Notes: generated from the sequence alone by a model not told the origin. 64,000 nt of DNA from ZC4RG20 sp036381515 (GCA_036381515.1 DASVCR010000074.1:1-64000); one strand, 5' to 3'. Counted from the stretch's first letter, positions 18,546 to 26,233 are shown. Numbers and translations: made by a program.

Positions 18546-19595
18546 ATGAGTGCCCCGATTCCGCCCAAAGACGCCGACCGTGATGCCGCTTCGCTCGATC
18601 GCCGCACCGTGCTGCGCAGCGCGTCGGCGCTGCTCGCGGGCGCGGCGCTCGCGCAGACGTTCCGCGACGCGCGAGCGCAGGAGGGCGGCGGGGCAGGTGC
18701 ATCCGCAGGCGCGGCCTCGTCGTCCGAGGGTCAAAGCGCTCCGCCGTCGATCCCGGGCTTCACGCCATATGACATCGAGACGAGCGGCGGCGTCACGATC
18801 CACGCGGTGAAGGGCGGCGACGGTCCGCCGGTGCTCCTGCTCCACGGTGCGCCGCTGACGCACTACACGTGGCGCGACGTCGCGCCGCGCCTCGCCGAGG
18901 AGTACACCGTCGTCGCCGCGGACCTGCGCGGCTACGGCGACAGCAGCAAGCCGCAGGGGCTGCCCGACCACTCGAACTACTCGAAGCGGGCGATGGCGCA
19001 GGATCAAATCGACGTGATGCGCCACTTCGGCTTCGAGCGGTTCGCGCTCGTCGGCCAGGACCGCGGCGGCCGCGTCGGTCATCGCATGGTGCTCGATCAT
19101 CCGGACGCCGTCACGAAGGCGGTGTTCATCGACATCGTGCCGACGTATTACCTCTACACGCACGTCACGCTCGACTTCGTGCAGGCGTACTACCACTGGT
19201 TCAGCTATCTGCGTCCCGCGCCGATCCCGGAGAACGAGCTGCTCGAGCGCAACGCGGAGCGCGCCCGCTCCGGGCGTCCGTTGCCGCCTGCGATGGCCGA
19301 GTACCAGCGCACGAACGGCACGCCGGAGGGCGTGCACGGCATGTGCGAGGACTATCGTGCCGGCGCATCGATCGACCTCGTGCACGACGCGGCGGACATC
19401 GACCAGCGCATCCGCTGCCCACTGCACATCCTTTGGGCTGAGGGCGGCTCGATGGATCGCCTCTACGACGTGCTCGCGATCTGGCGCGAGCGCGGCACGA
19501 ACGTGACCGGGCGCGCGATGCCCGGCGGTCACAACATGCAGGAGGGTGCGCCGGACGAGGTGCTTGCCGAGCTCAGGCAATTTCTGCGGAGCTGA
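18546..19595 (+). CDS. Tat-exported alpha/beta hydrolase, fluoroacetate dehalogenase-like
   Basis: Encodes 349 residues. It opens with a Tat-type signal (LDRRTVLRSASALLAGAALA). The alpha/beta hydrolase core shows the oxyanion region LLHGAPLTHYTWRDV, then VAADLRGYGDSSKP. The nucleophile elbow is VGQDRGGRVGHRM, with Asp instead of Ser and the D-R-x-x-R arrangement of fluoroacetate dehalogenases, and YYHWFSYLRP holds the His-Trp halide-site pair. PGGHNMQEGAP carries the catalytic His. It probably hydrolyses a haloacid, epoxide or related ester; the substrate is not settled. A Tat-exported member is unusual, since the known enzymes are cytoplasmic. Confidence 0.85.
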   Translation: MSAPIPPKDADRDAASLDRRTVLRSASALLAGAALAQTFRDARAQEGGGAGASAGAASSSEGQSAPPSIPGFTPYDIETSGGVTIHAVKGGDGPPVLLLHGAPLTHYTWRDVAPRLAEEYTVVAADLRGYGDSSKPQGLPDHSNYSKRAMAQDQIDVMRHFGFERFALVGQDRGGRVGHRMVLDHPDAVTKAVFIDIVPTYYLYTHVTLDFVQAYYHWFSYLRPAPIPENELLERNAERARSGRPLPPAMAEYQRTNGTPEGVHGMCEDYRAGASIDLVHDAADIDQRIRCPLHILWAEGGSMDRLYDVLAIWRERGTNVTGRAMPGGHNMQEGAPDEVLAELRQFLRS

Positions 19596-19721
19596 CCGAC
19601 GCCGCGCTTCTCGATCAACAGCGGTGGCGGCTATCGGGTGAGCGCAGATCGTGTCCGCAATCGCGCGCGAGCGGCGAGTTTGCTCGAAATGGTTCTATAC
19701 GGGCACGGCTGGAGCGGGACT

Positions 19722-19746
19722 CGAAGTTCAGCGGCCGCGTGATGTC
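19722..19746 (-). other. Partial attC (right-hand half only)
   Basis: The minus strand reads CACGCGGCCGCTGAACTTCG, which matches the 1R/2R half of the intact attC sites at 20545 and 24213. The terminal GTTRRRY box and the partner arm are not recognisable, so this is a decayed or truncated site. It lies just past the end of the minus-strand ORF at 19745-20440, where a cassette attC should be. Confidence 0.55.
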
Positions 19747-20440
19747 AACTGCCGGTCGAAAATTGAACATTTGTGGCGGCCGTCGGGTTTCCCTGGCATG
19801 CCGACGCGCGAATTTGCTGTACTCGCCGGCGAGTAACGCGCTGGAGCATGACAGGATAGCCATTTAGCAACATATTGAACGCGACGATCCACGCGGCCTC
19901 AGTGAACTGCCCGAGAGCCAGAAATAACAGCGCGACTGAGGAAGCCAATATGAACGTCGCGCCGTGACATGCCTCGGCGCCTCGTGTCGTGGAGTCGATG
20001 CGATCCAGAAGTTCTCGACGGTTCTCGGCCTTTGGGGGTGGCTCCCCGCCGTGCATTAGAGGCCATATGCGGGTCGCAACGATCCGTTTGACCAGCCCGA
20101 CGCCAAGGAAGCGGTAAAGGACGGGTTCTACCGGATGAATGGCTACGAGAAAACGAGGCAAGCGCAAAGCGCCGCGCATCAGCCACATCAAGAATAGACC
20201 GTTTGGACCCCACGCCAGCCCGAACGCCAACGCTGGGAAAGGCGAGCCAGCCAACGCAGATGGAAGAACTCCAAGGCCCAAGAAGAGTATCCGATACCCC
20301 CACACCTGTGCCGACAGTGGAATCATCGGTAACCTCATTCCGCCGGCGTGACACGGCCCGAAGCCAAGCTGCTCCAGGGCAAGCTTCAGGGACATGGTCG
20401 CCGTTCTGGGATAGCCGATACCAATTACAGCAAGGGGCAT
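19745..20440 (-). CDS. Cassette ORF: sulfotransferase start fused to a CrtO-like acyltransferase
   Basis: Encodes 231 residues. The first 35 (MPLAVIGIGYPRTATMSLKL and LALEQLGFGPCHAG) match the P-loop-like start of bacterial sulfotransferases. The rest matches the CrtO family of membrane acyltransferases, with hydrophobic spans at about 45-90, a DRIDSTTRGAEACHG segment and the family ending FNMLLNGYPVMLQRVTRRRV. The two parts belong to unrelated families, so this is a chimera. AAAGGACG before the ATG gives a usable ribosome site. It lies on the minus strand between attC sites, in a patch of lower GC with codon use unlike the neighbours. It may be expressed or a pseudogene. Confidence 0.55.
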   Translation of the reverse strand: MPLAVIGIGYPRTATMSLKLALEQLGFGPCHAGGMRLPMIPLSAQVWGYRILFLGLGVLPSALAGSPFPALAFGLAWGPNGLFLMWLMRGALRLPRFLVAIHPVEPVLYRFLGVGLVKRIVATRIWPLMHGGEPPPKAENRRELLDRIDSTTRGAEACHGATFILASSVALLFLALGQFTEAAWIVAFNMLLNGYPVMLQRVTRRRVQQIRASACQGNPTAATNVQFSTGS

Positions 20441-20544
20441 ATTCGTCCTTTCAAGCGGGCAGGGTCACTGTGGTTAGCTCGTCCCCGTCAAAAGGAGACC
20501 TCGCCCTAAACTCGTTGCCAAAAGTGCGTGCGCGCTACTGCATC

Positions 20545-20670
20545 GCATAACGTCGCAGTTCAGCGGCCGCGTGACCACGTGTCCAGCGCGGTACTCGTGC
20601 ATAATGAAATCGAGTACGTGCGACGCGCCCGTGCCGCCGTGTCACCGTCCGATGCAACTGCTCGTTCTAC
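20545..20670 (-). other. Integron attC recombination site
   Basis: On the minus strand the site runs from GTAGAAC (R-double-prime box) to GTTATGC (R-prime box). The two arms, GCAGTTGCATCGGACGGTGAC and its partner GTCACGCGGCCGCTGAACTGC, pair over most of their length. They leave one unpaired G (GTTGCA against GTT-CA), the extrahelical base typical of attC. The inner part has its own small hairpin (GTACTCG/CGAGTAC). The site directly follows the stop of the minus-strand ORF at 20677, the normal cassette layout. Confidence 0.8.
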
Positions 20671-20676
20671 GGGATG

Positions 20677-21147
20677 CTACGGCAAGCGCTTGCGAACTTC
20701 AGCGCGTGCGCGTGAGGCGATGCCAATAAACTCCTCGTCTGAGCCGCTGAGAAACGTCTGGCCGAACTCACTAAGATCATGCGCCAGATGGTGGAAGCCA
20801 TCCATTGGGTCAGAAGAGAACCCGGGGTACTGGTTAACGGGTTTCGCGCCCAACACAACTCTCATATAGGAATCGTGATCGAGCGACGTCTCGCCGAGAT
20901 GATACGTAACTAGCCCGAGAGAATACCTGAAATGAAGTTCGAGTCGCCGCGTGCCGCGGACAAAGCTCCCACTGGCAGAGCTCCCGCCAGAGCTATGCCC
21001 TGCAGCGCCGGGAACCCATACGAAGCCGTGTGGAGCGAGCACCGGCTCGAGTATGGCGCAGCCGGCAGCAAGCGCTTCTTCAGGAGAACGCACCTGCGCA
21101 ATCATGCGTATAACGCTCCGGATGAGCGGCGCGCTGCCGACGGTCAT
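20677..21147 (-). CDS. Integron cassette protein of unknown function
   Basis: Encodes 156 residues. I recognise no family. Visible features are an N-terminal helix (SPEEALAAGCAILEPVLAP), a Gly/Ser-rich turn (GAAGHSSGGSSASGSF), a strand-rich middle part (TRRLELHFRYSLGLVTYHLG) and a charged C-terminus. There is no signal peptide or membrane span, so it is probably cytoplasmic. The stop lies six bases from an attC site, which marks it as a gene cassette. GC content is lower than in neighbouring genes. The ribosome site is weak, as is common in cassettes read from an upstream promoter. Confidence 0.65.
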   Translation of the reverse strand: MTVGSAPLIRSVIRMIAQVRSPEEALAAGCAILEPVLAPHGFVWVPGAAGHSSGGSSASGSFVRGTRRLELHFRYSLGLVTYHLGETSLDHDSYMRVVLGAKPVNQYPGFSSDPMDGFHHLAHDLSEFGQTFLSGSDEEFIGIASRARAEVRKRLP

Positions 21148-21181
21148 CTTTAGGCACTATATCCATCCCGCATCCGCTCCA

Positions 21182-21199
21182 CAGCTCAGCGGCCGCACG
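21182..21199 (-). other. attC remnant
   Basis: The minus strand reads CGTGCGGCCGCTGAGCTG, which matches the right half of the other attC sites with two changes. A GTGGAGC directly after it may be a decayed R-prime box. It marks the upstream end of the cassette at 20677-21147. Confidence 0.5.
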
Positions 21200-21271
21200 T
21201 CGGCGTGTCATGCGTGGCGCGTGCGCACAATGGCCACGCCGCGCTAGGAGGGACCCGCCAGCGCATCGGCG

Positions 21272-22699
21272 TTACGGCAGCGGCACCTCGGGGCTGTCCA
21301 CCGCCCGGGCCTGCCGGAACGACGCGACGGGCTCCGGCGTCCGCACCTGCTCTAGCCAGAACACGCCGTCGTAAGGTCCGCTGTTGCCGCGCGTGCCGAC
21401 GAAATCCACATCGCCGTCCCCGTCCATGTCGCGCTCGATGAACATGTCGAACATCCCGCGCTGTCGGCGCGAGAAGTCGTGGCGGACCCACGTGCCGTCG
21501 CCCTGATTCTGGTACCACGCGAGCCGCCCGAGCGCGCCCCGCGGCGTCGGATCGTCGCGATCTCGCGGGCTCAGGCTGTAGCCGCCTGTCATCAGGTCCG
21601 GGTCGCCGTCGCCGTCGATGTCCGCGACCCGAAGGCCCACGACCGAGTCCGGCGCGTATGAATCGATCCGGTGCTGTCGCCACGGCGACGTCGCCGTCTC
21701 CGGCTGCTCGAGCCAGACGAGCTCCGGCCCGACGATCCGCGCAGGATTGAACGTCACGATGTCGAGACGGCCGTCGCCCGAAAGGTCGACGAACTCCATG
21801 TGAAACCCGTGCACCGGGATCGGTGCCGCCGAAGGCTCGGCGGGCTCGAGCGCGAGGTCGTGCGTCGCGAAGCGAAACTCGCCGTCGCGGCCTTGGTTCT
21901 CGAACCAGACGATGCGCTGCTCGGCGACGCTGCCGCCGACGATATCGATGTCGCCGTCGCCGTCGAGATCGACCGTGTGCGAGTTGATCGGCCACGTGAT
22001 CTTCGTGAGCACGTGCTCGACCCACTCGTCGTCGAGCGGATCGCCGACGATCTCGAAGAACGAGATCGGCGTCGGATCCTGATCGACGGTCGGCCCTTGC
22101 GCGCCCTTGTTCGGCGACGTGACCTCGAGCCGGCCGTCGCCGTTCAGGTCCGCGACGAACACGCGGATGAACGAGCCGCGATCGCGGGTCACGGACGGGA
22201 TCAGGCGCTGCCAGTCGGCGGCACGAGCGGCCGGTCCGCCCGGATTCTCGAAATAAATCAAGTGCGCGAGCTCGCACGCGACGATCACGTCGAGGTCACC
22301 GTCGCCGTCGAGGTCGGCGATCGCAGCGTCCTCGGCCGCGGCAGCCTCGGGACCTTCGGCGAGCGTCGCGAGCACCCAGCGGTCGGGATCGCCCGTGCCG
22401 AACGCGATCCGCACGTAGCCTTCCGGATCGCCGCCGTAGACGTCGTCCGCCTCGTGCACCGAGATGATGTCCTCGTAGCCGTCGCCGTCGAGGTCCGCGA
22501 TCGCGAGGCCGTCGCTGCCCCGGAGCGGGATGCCGCCGAGCGCCTCGTCGTCGATGATGTGCTCGCGCCACGAGATGTAGCGACCGTCCGCGGCTCGCGC
22601 GGCCGTCGGCTCGTCCGCGAGCCCGTCGGCGATCGCGGCGCGCTGAGGCAGCGCGAGCGGCGTGGCGGCGAGGATGAGCGCGGGAAGTGTTCTACTCAT
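21272..22699 (-). CDS. Secreted VCBS/FG-GAP repeat protein
   Basis: Encodes 475 residues with a signal peptide (TLPALILAATPLALPQRAA, cleaved near AIA-D). Seven or more repeats carry calcium-binding loops: LAIADLDGDGYEDIISVHE, AAIADLDGDGDLDVIVACE, VFVADLNGDGRLEVTSPN, HTVDLDGDGDIDIVGGS and others, spaced about 60 residues apart. Such repeats fold into a seven-bladed beta-propeller as in integrin-alpha FG-GAP domains. The protein is extracellular or periplasmic and the ligand unknown. There is no anchor. It lies next to the attC region but its GC content and codon use match the chromosome, so it is not itself a cassette. Confidence 0.88.
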   Translation of the reverse strand: MSRTLPALILAATPLALPQRAAIADGLADEPTAARAADGRYISWREHIIDDEALGGIPLRGSDGLAIADLDGDGYEDIISVHEADDVYGGDPEGYVRIAFGTGDPDRWVLATLAEGPEAAAAEDAAIADLDGDGDLDVIVACELAHLIYFENPGGPAARAADWQRLIPSVTRDRGSFIRVFVADLNGDGRLEVTSPNKGAQGPTVDQDPTPISFFEIVGDPLDDEWVEHVLTKITWPINSHTVDLDGDGDIDIVGGSVAEQRIVWFENQGRDGEFRFATHDLALEPAEPSAAPIPVHGFHMEFVDLSGDGRLDIVTFNPARIVGPELVWLEQPETATSPWRQHRIDSYAPDSVVGLRVADIDGDGDPDLMTGGYSLSPRDRDDPTPRGALGRLAWYQNQGDGTWVRHDFSRRQRGMFDMFIERDMDGDGDVDFVGTRGNSGPYDGVFWLEQVRTPEPVASFRQARAVDSPEVPLP

Positions 22700-22969
22700 G
22701 GCGCATTCCCTCCTGCGGCACCGCGGCCAGCGCGGCCGCGCCGGTCAGTGTACCCGAAACGGGAACGGTCGCCGGCGGTGTGGTGTGCCTGGTTCGTGCG
22801 GCAGGGCTCGCTGTGTCGCGCGTTGCACCGCCTCTCGTTGCTCGACCGCCGCGGCTGCCGTTCATGCGACGGCGGTGGCCTCGACGGCCGACGCTCGCGA
22901 CGCGTACACTCGAGCGGCCTTGAGCCATCGATAAACAAGAACCAAGCCGAATCGAGCGGGAAGAATGCG

Positions 22970-23839
22970 ATGATGATCGGAAAGACAGCGATGGGCTGCG
23001 TGCTGCTCCTTGCCGCGGGAGCGGCGTGCGCGCAGGCGCAGATCCCGGATCAGGTCGATGCGGTCTGCAGCCGCGCCGACCTCCAAGCGGCGGCCGAGAG
23101 CTACGTGGAAGCGCAGAAGTCGGGCGACGTCTCGAAGATGAAGCTCGCGTCGGACGCGGTGTTCGTCGAGAACATGTCGCCCGTCGATCGCAGCGCAGGT
23201 TCGTGGAACACCGCGCTGCCGATCGCGTTGTCGCGGAGCTTCGTCGACGAGACGCGCTGCAAGACGTTCACGGAGATCGTCGTCACGGAGGGCGGTCACC
23301 CTTACGTGATCGGCACTCGGCTCTATGTCGACGGCGGCGAGGTCATCCGCGTCGACAGCCTCGTGACCGACGAAGGCGACTGGCTCTTCAACGCGAACGC
23401 GTACCTCAAGTATTCGAGCGCCGAGGACTGGACCCCGCTGCCCGCGGAGCGGCGCACGCCGGCGCAGGAGCTGATCAACGCGGCGAACGCGTACCTCGAT
23501 CTCTTCTCCGACAAGTTCGTCGAGGTGCCGTGGGGCATCCCGTGCGCGCGGCTAGAAGGCGGCGCGTACACCGATCGCAGCGGCGATCCGAACGCGACGT
23601 GCGAGGTCGGGATTCCGCGCGGCGTGCTCTACATCGTCAACCGCGACTACGTCGTCGACGAGGAGCTGGGCGTCGTGAACGTGTTTTGCCGCTTCGGCAA
23701 CAGCACGACAGGCATGCCGGATTCGCATACGTTCCGTCTCGTCGACGGCAAGCTCAGGTACGTGCACACGTTGAGCGTGAATCTGAACCCGAACGCGCCA
23801 TCGCCGCAGGCGGACGACAACGGCGTGATCTTGCGCTAG
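22970..23839 (+). CDS. Secreted protein, possibly DUF8021-like
   Basis: Encodes 289 residues. A signal peptide (GKTAMGCVLLLAAGAACAQA) is cleaved near AQA-Q. The mature protein has SRADLQAAAESYVEAQKSGD, then TEIVVTEGGHPYVIGTRLYV with VDGGEVIRVDSLVTDEGDWL, and NAYLKYSSAEDW followed by a Cys-containing C-terminal half (GIPCARLEGGAYTD). I recall similar secreted proteins in fungi (DUF8021), but the match is from memory. The N-terminal part has the feel of an NTF2-like fold. The start may be either Met at 22970/22973. The frame is open far upstream only because it runs antisense to the VCBS gene. Confidence 0.75.
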   Translation: MMIGKTAMGCVLLLAAGAACAQAQIPDQVDAVCSRADLQAAAESYVEAQKSGDVSKMKLASDAVFVENMSPVDRSAGSWNTALPIALSRSFVDETRCKTFTEIVVTEGGHPYVIGTRLYVDGGEVIRVDSLVTDEGDWLFNANAYLKYSSAEDWTPLPAERRTPAQELINAANAYLDLFSDKFVEVPWGIPCARLEGGAYTDRSGDPNATCEVGIPRGVLYIVNRDYVVDEELGVVNVFCRFGNSTTGMPDSHTFRLVDGKLRYVHTLSVNLNPNAPSPQADDNGVILR

Positions 23840-23859
23840 GAGGGTCAGCGTCGCAAGAA

Positions 23860-23882
23860 ATTGGGGTCAGAGCCCGTTAGGC
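23860..23882. repeat. Left REP arm abutting a GTTAGGC core site
   Basis: ATTGGGGTCAGAGCCC (23860-23875) is one arm of the GTCAGAGCCC palindrome and is followed at once by GTTAGGC (23876-23882), a perfect integron core box (GTTRRRY). The matching right arm starts at 24337, after an attC site. The cassette between them thus sits where the hairpin loop would be. Confidence 0.75.
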
Positions 23883-23966
23883 AGGAAGGGCGCCCGATCC
23901 GAGCGTTGTGCAATACAAGCGTTGTGCAATACAAATGAGCCGTTTCACGATTCGCTGTGGGGGGCG

Positions 23967-24194
23967 ATGGACATTGCCTTGCGGGTAACTGTCTTATCGA
24001 TCGTCGCGGTCGGCCTGTGTCTGATTGTGTGGCTGTGTTATCGCCTTTTGCGATGGGCGCGCACAGGGACTGGTGGAGCGCACATGCTGGGTGCGGTCCT
24101 AACCGAAGTTACTCAGAGCCCTGCTGTTCAGGAAGCCAAGCAGGGTAAGAAATCTCGTGAGGACGGTGGAGGTGACCCTCCGAACGGGCAGTGA
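23967..24194 (+). CDS. Integron cassette ORF: small single-span membrane protein
   Basis: Encodes 75 residues from the ATG at 23967 (GGGGG just upstream). One membrane span (VTVLSIVAVGLCLIVWLCY) is followed by a basic turn (RLLRWARTGTGG) and a polar, Lys/Asp-rich tail (KQGKKSREDGGGDPPNGQ), so the C-terminus probably faces the cytoplasm. No family is recognised. It lies between a GTTAGGC core box at 23876 and an attC at 24213, the layout of a single integron cassette. Small membrane proteins are common cassette cargo. Confidence 0.6.
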   Translation: MDIALRVTVLSIVAVGLCLIVWLCYRLLRWARTGTGGAHMLGAVLTEVTQSPAVQEAKQGKKSREDGGGDPPNGQ

Positions 24195-24212
24195 AGAGCG
24201 CCGTGTGCCGCT

Positions 24213-24337
24213 TGCACAACAAGCAGTTGCAGCGGACCGTGACACCTTGGCGCGGGCGCGTCGCACTGCGACACTTCACTATGCACGTGCGGCGCGCTGG
24301 ACGCGTGGTCACGCGGCCGCTGAACTGCGGCGCTTTG
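24213..24337 (+). other. Integron attC recombination site (plus orientation)
   Basis: The left arm AAGCAGTTGCAGCGGACC plus GTGAC (24221-24243) pairs with the right arm GTCACGCGGCCGCTGAACTG plus CGG (24308-24330), leaving the same unpaired G as in the 20545 site. The left box reads GCACAAC (24214-24220), close to RYYYAAC. The right box, expected as GTTRRRY, is replaced by GCTTTGG where the site runs into a REP arm. The site is therefore complete except for its last core box. Confidence 0.75.
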
Positions 24338-24356
24338 GAAAAAGGGCTCTGACCCC
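24337..24356. repeat. Right REP arm closing the cassette
   Basis: GGAAAAAGGGCTCTGACCCC is the right arm of the palindrome seen whole at 137-178. Together with the left arm at 23860-23875 it brackets the cassette. Confidence 0.8.
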
Positions 24357-24365
24357 GATTTTCTG

Positions 24366-24575
24366 TCACTTCCGCGCGCCGAGCCGCGCGAGCATCAGCG
24401 AGAGCTCTTCCGGGCTGATGTAGAAGTGCTCGCAGACGCGGCCCCAGAGCATCGCCGTCGGCACGTTGCGGTCGGCGCGCTCCTTCTGCGTCTCGTGCAG
24501 CACGTGGAGGACGATCCGCTCCTTCCGCGTCAGCCCGTCGCGGACGTCGGGGAGGATGTCGTCGAGGCGTTTCAC
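24366..24575 (-). CDS. Small protein of unknown function
   Basis: Encodes about 69 residues if the GTG at 24575 is used. It is helical and charged: DDILPDVRDGLTRKERIVLH, then ETQKERADRNVPTAMLWGRV and YISPEELSLMLARLGARK. The regular helices and sensible codon use suggest a real gene. The start is unsure. No good ribosome site is seen at 24575, and the frame is open to 24665, where the first codons would be read from a REP palindrome (MSDTIF). The minus-strand stop lies ten bases from a REP arm, so REP elements border it on both sides. Confidence 0.5.
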   Translation of the reverse strand: MKRLDDILPDVRDGLTRKERIVLHVLHETQKERADRNVPTAMLWGRVCEHFYISPEELSLMLARLGARK

Positions 24576-24647
24576 GGGAGGGGTTCCGCTTGCGTATTGC
24601 CGGGGCACGATGTCCAACGAGGCGCTGACCCTACGATACCAGCAGGG

Positions 24648-24724
24648 GAAAATCGTGTCAGACACCTTTTTCGCAGAAAAAGGTGTCTGACACGATTTTC
24701 AAGAAGGTGTCTGACACGATTTTC
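24648..24724. repeat. Perfect REP palindrome plus a third arm, GTCAGACACC subfamily
   Basis: Two 25-base arms (24648-24672 and 24676-24700) are exact inverted copies around a 3-base loop GCA, with core GTCAGACACCTTTTTC. A third arm, AAGGTGTCTGACACGATTTT, follows at 24704. Such a hairpin in mRNA would be very stable. It lies upstream of the gene at 24803. Confidence 0.95.
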
Positions 24725-24802
24725 GGTTGCGCGACGCTTCTGTCGTGGACGATGATGACGGCGCTCCCCTTTGGGGACAAGAACAACGAGGAGGGGAACC
24801 GC

Positions 24803-26215
24803 ATGACCGCATTGACGAGGTGGCTTTGCGCCGCGCTCGCGGCATTGGCCGTGTCGGCCGCGCACGCACAAATCTCGCTGAACGGCGCGCGTATCGGCGC
24901 CGAGGACGTCGCCGCGCTCGCAGAGTTCTACCAGAAGGCGTTCGGTCTCGAGGAAGTGAACCGGCTCGAGTTCCCGGGGATGCTCGAGATCATGCTCGAC
25001 TTCGGCGACACGGTCGACGCCGCGAAGGCAAATCCCGCGGCGGACGTCGTGATCATGACGCGCGAGTCAGACGATCTGGAGGATTCGGTCCCCCACCTGA
25101 TCTTCAACGTCGCCGATGCGGCCGCCGTCGCCGCGGCGGTCGAGGCGGCCGGCGGCACGATGGACGGACCGCCGCGCGCGTTCGGCAATACGGGCATATT
25201 GATCGCGTTCGGCCGCGATCCGGCCGGCAACCGCTTCGAGCTGATCCAGGGGCTCGGCGGTCCGCAGGCGTCGGCGGGGCGAGGCACGCTCGAGCGGATC
25301 ACCGTCCACGGCACGTCGCTCGAGGGCAACCTCTCCGGCGACGACCCGAATCGCGAGGTCTTCGTCTACCTGCCGCCGAGCTACGCGTCGCAGCCGCAGC
25401 GCCGCTATCCGGTCGTCTACTTCCTGCACGGGTACGGCGTCGGCGCGGAAGTCTACGCGAACCTGCTCGGCCTGCCCGACGCGATCGACCAGGCGATCGC
25501 GAACGGCGCGCGCGAGATGATCGTCGTGCTGCCGGATGCAAACACGGTCTACAACGGCAGCATGTACTCGAGCTCGCCGACGAACGGCGACTGGGAGGGC
25601 TTCGTCGCGAACGACCTCGTCGCGTACATCGACGAGCACTACCGGACGATCCCGCGCGCGGAGAGCCGCGGGCTCGCCGGCCACTCGATGGGCGGCTACG
25701 GCACGCTGCGTATCGGCATGAAGCACCCGGGCGTGTTCGGCGCGTTGTACGCGATGAGCTCGTGCTGCCTGATGAACGCCGCGCCGTCGAAGGAGGCCGT
25801 CGAAGCGCAGATCGAGCGCACGAAGAACGGCCGGCCGACGGAAGGCCGCGGCTTCGCGAACGTGCTGCTCGCGCAGGCCGCGGCGTGGGCGCCGAATCCG
25901 CAGAATCCGCCGCTTTACATCGACTGGCCGTACAAGGACGGCGAGCGGCAGCCGCTCGTCGAGGCGAAGTGGATCGCGAATTCGCCGCTCGCGCTGGTCG
26001 ATCAGTACGTGCCGAGCCTGAAAAGCTACCGCGCGATCGCCATCGACGTCGGCAACGCGGACGGCCTGCACGACAGCAACGTGCAGCTATCGGAGGCTTT
26101 GCGCCGGCTCGGCGTCGAGCACACGTTCGAGGTGTACGACGGAGATCACGGCAACCGCGTGGCGCAGCGCTTCCGGGAGAACGTGATGACGTTCTTCACG
26201 GAGCACCTCGAGTAG
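24803..26215 (+). CDS. Secreted VOC-domain / esterase fusion protein
   Basis: Encodes 470 residues. Signal peptide 1-23 (ALTRWLCAALAALAVSAA) ends AHA-Q. Residues about 25-150 form a glyoxalase/VOC domain (GAEDVAALAEFYQKAFGLEE; FGRDPAGNRFELIQ). Residues about 165-470 form an esterase D/feruloyl-esterase-like alpha/beta hydrolase: YPVVYFLHGYGVGAEVYANL, the nucleophile elbow GLAGHSMGGYGTLRIGMKH, and the catalytic His in EVYDGDHGNRVAQR. VOC domains usually bind a metal and a small polar ligand; esterases of this type cleave ester or thioester bonds. The frame is open back to a REP palindrome at 24683, but the AGGAGGGG site fixes the start at 24803. Confidence 0.85.
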   Translation: MTALTRWLCAALAALAVSAAHAQISLNGARIGAEDVAALAEFYQKAFGLEEVNRLEFPGMLEIMLDFGDTVDAAKANPAADVVIMTRESDDLEDSVPHLIFNVADAAAVAAAVEAAGGTMDGPPRAFGNTGILIAFGRDPAGNRFELIQGLGGPQASAGRGTLERITVHGTSLEGNLSGDDPNREVFVYLPPSYASQPQRRYPVVYFLHGYGVGAEVYANLLGLPDAIDQAIANGAREMIVVLPDANTVYNGSMYSSSPTNGDWEGFVANDLVAYIDEHYRTIPRAESRGLAGHSMGGYGTLRIGMKHPGVFGALYAMSSCCLMNAAPSKEAVEAQIERTKNGRPTEGRGFANVLLAQAAAWAPNPQNPPLYIDWPYKDGERQPLVEAKWIANSPLALVDQYVPSLKSYRAIAIDVGNADGLHDSNVQLSEALRRLGVEHTFEVYDGDHGNRVAQRFRENVMTFFTEHLE

Positions 26216-26233
26216 CGCGGCTCGAGCCGGACG

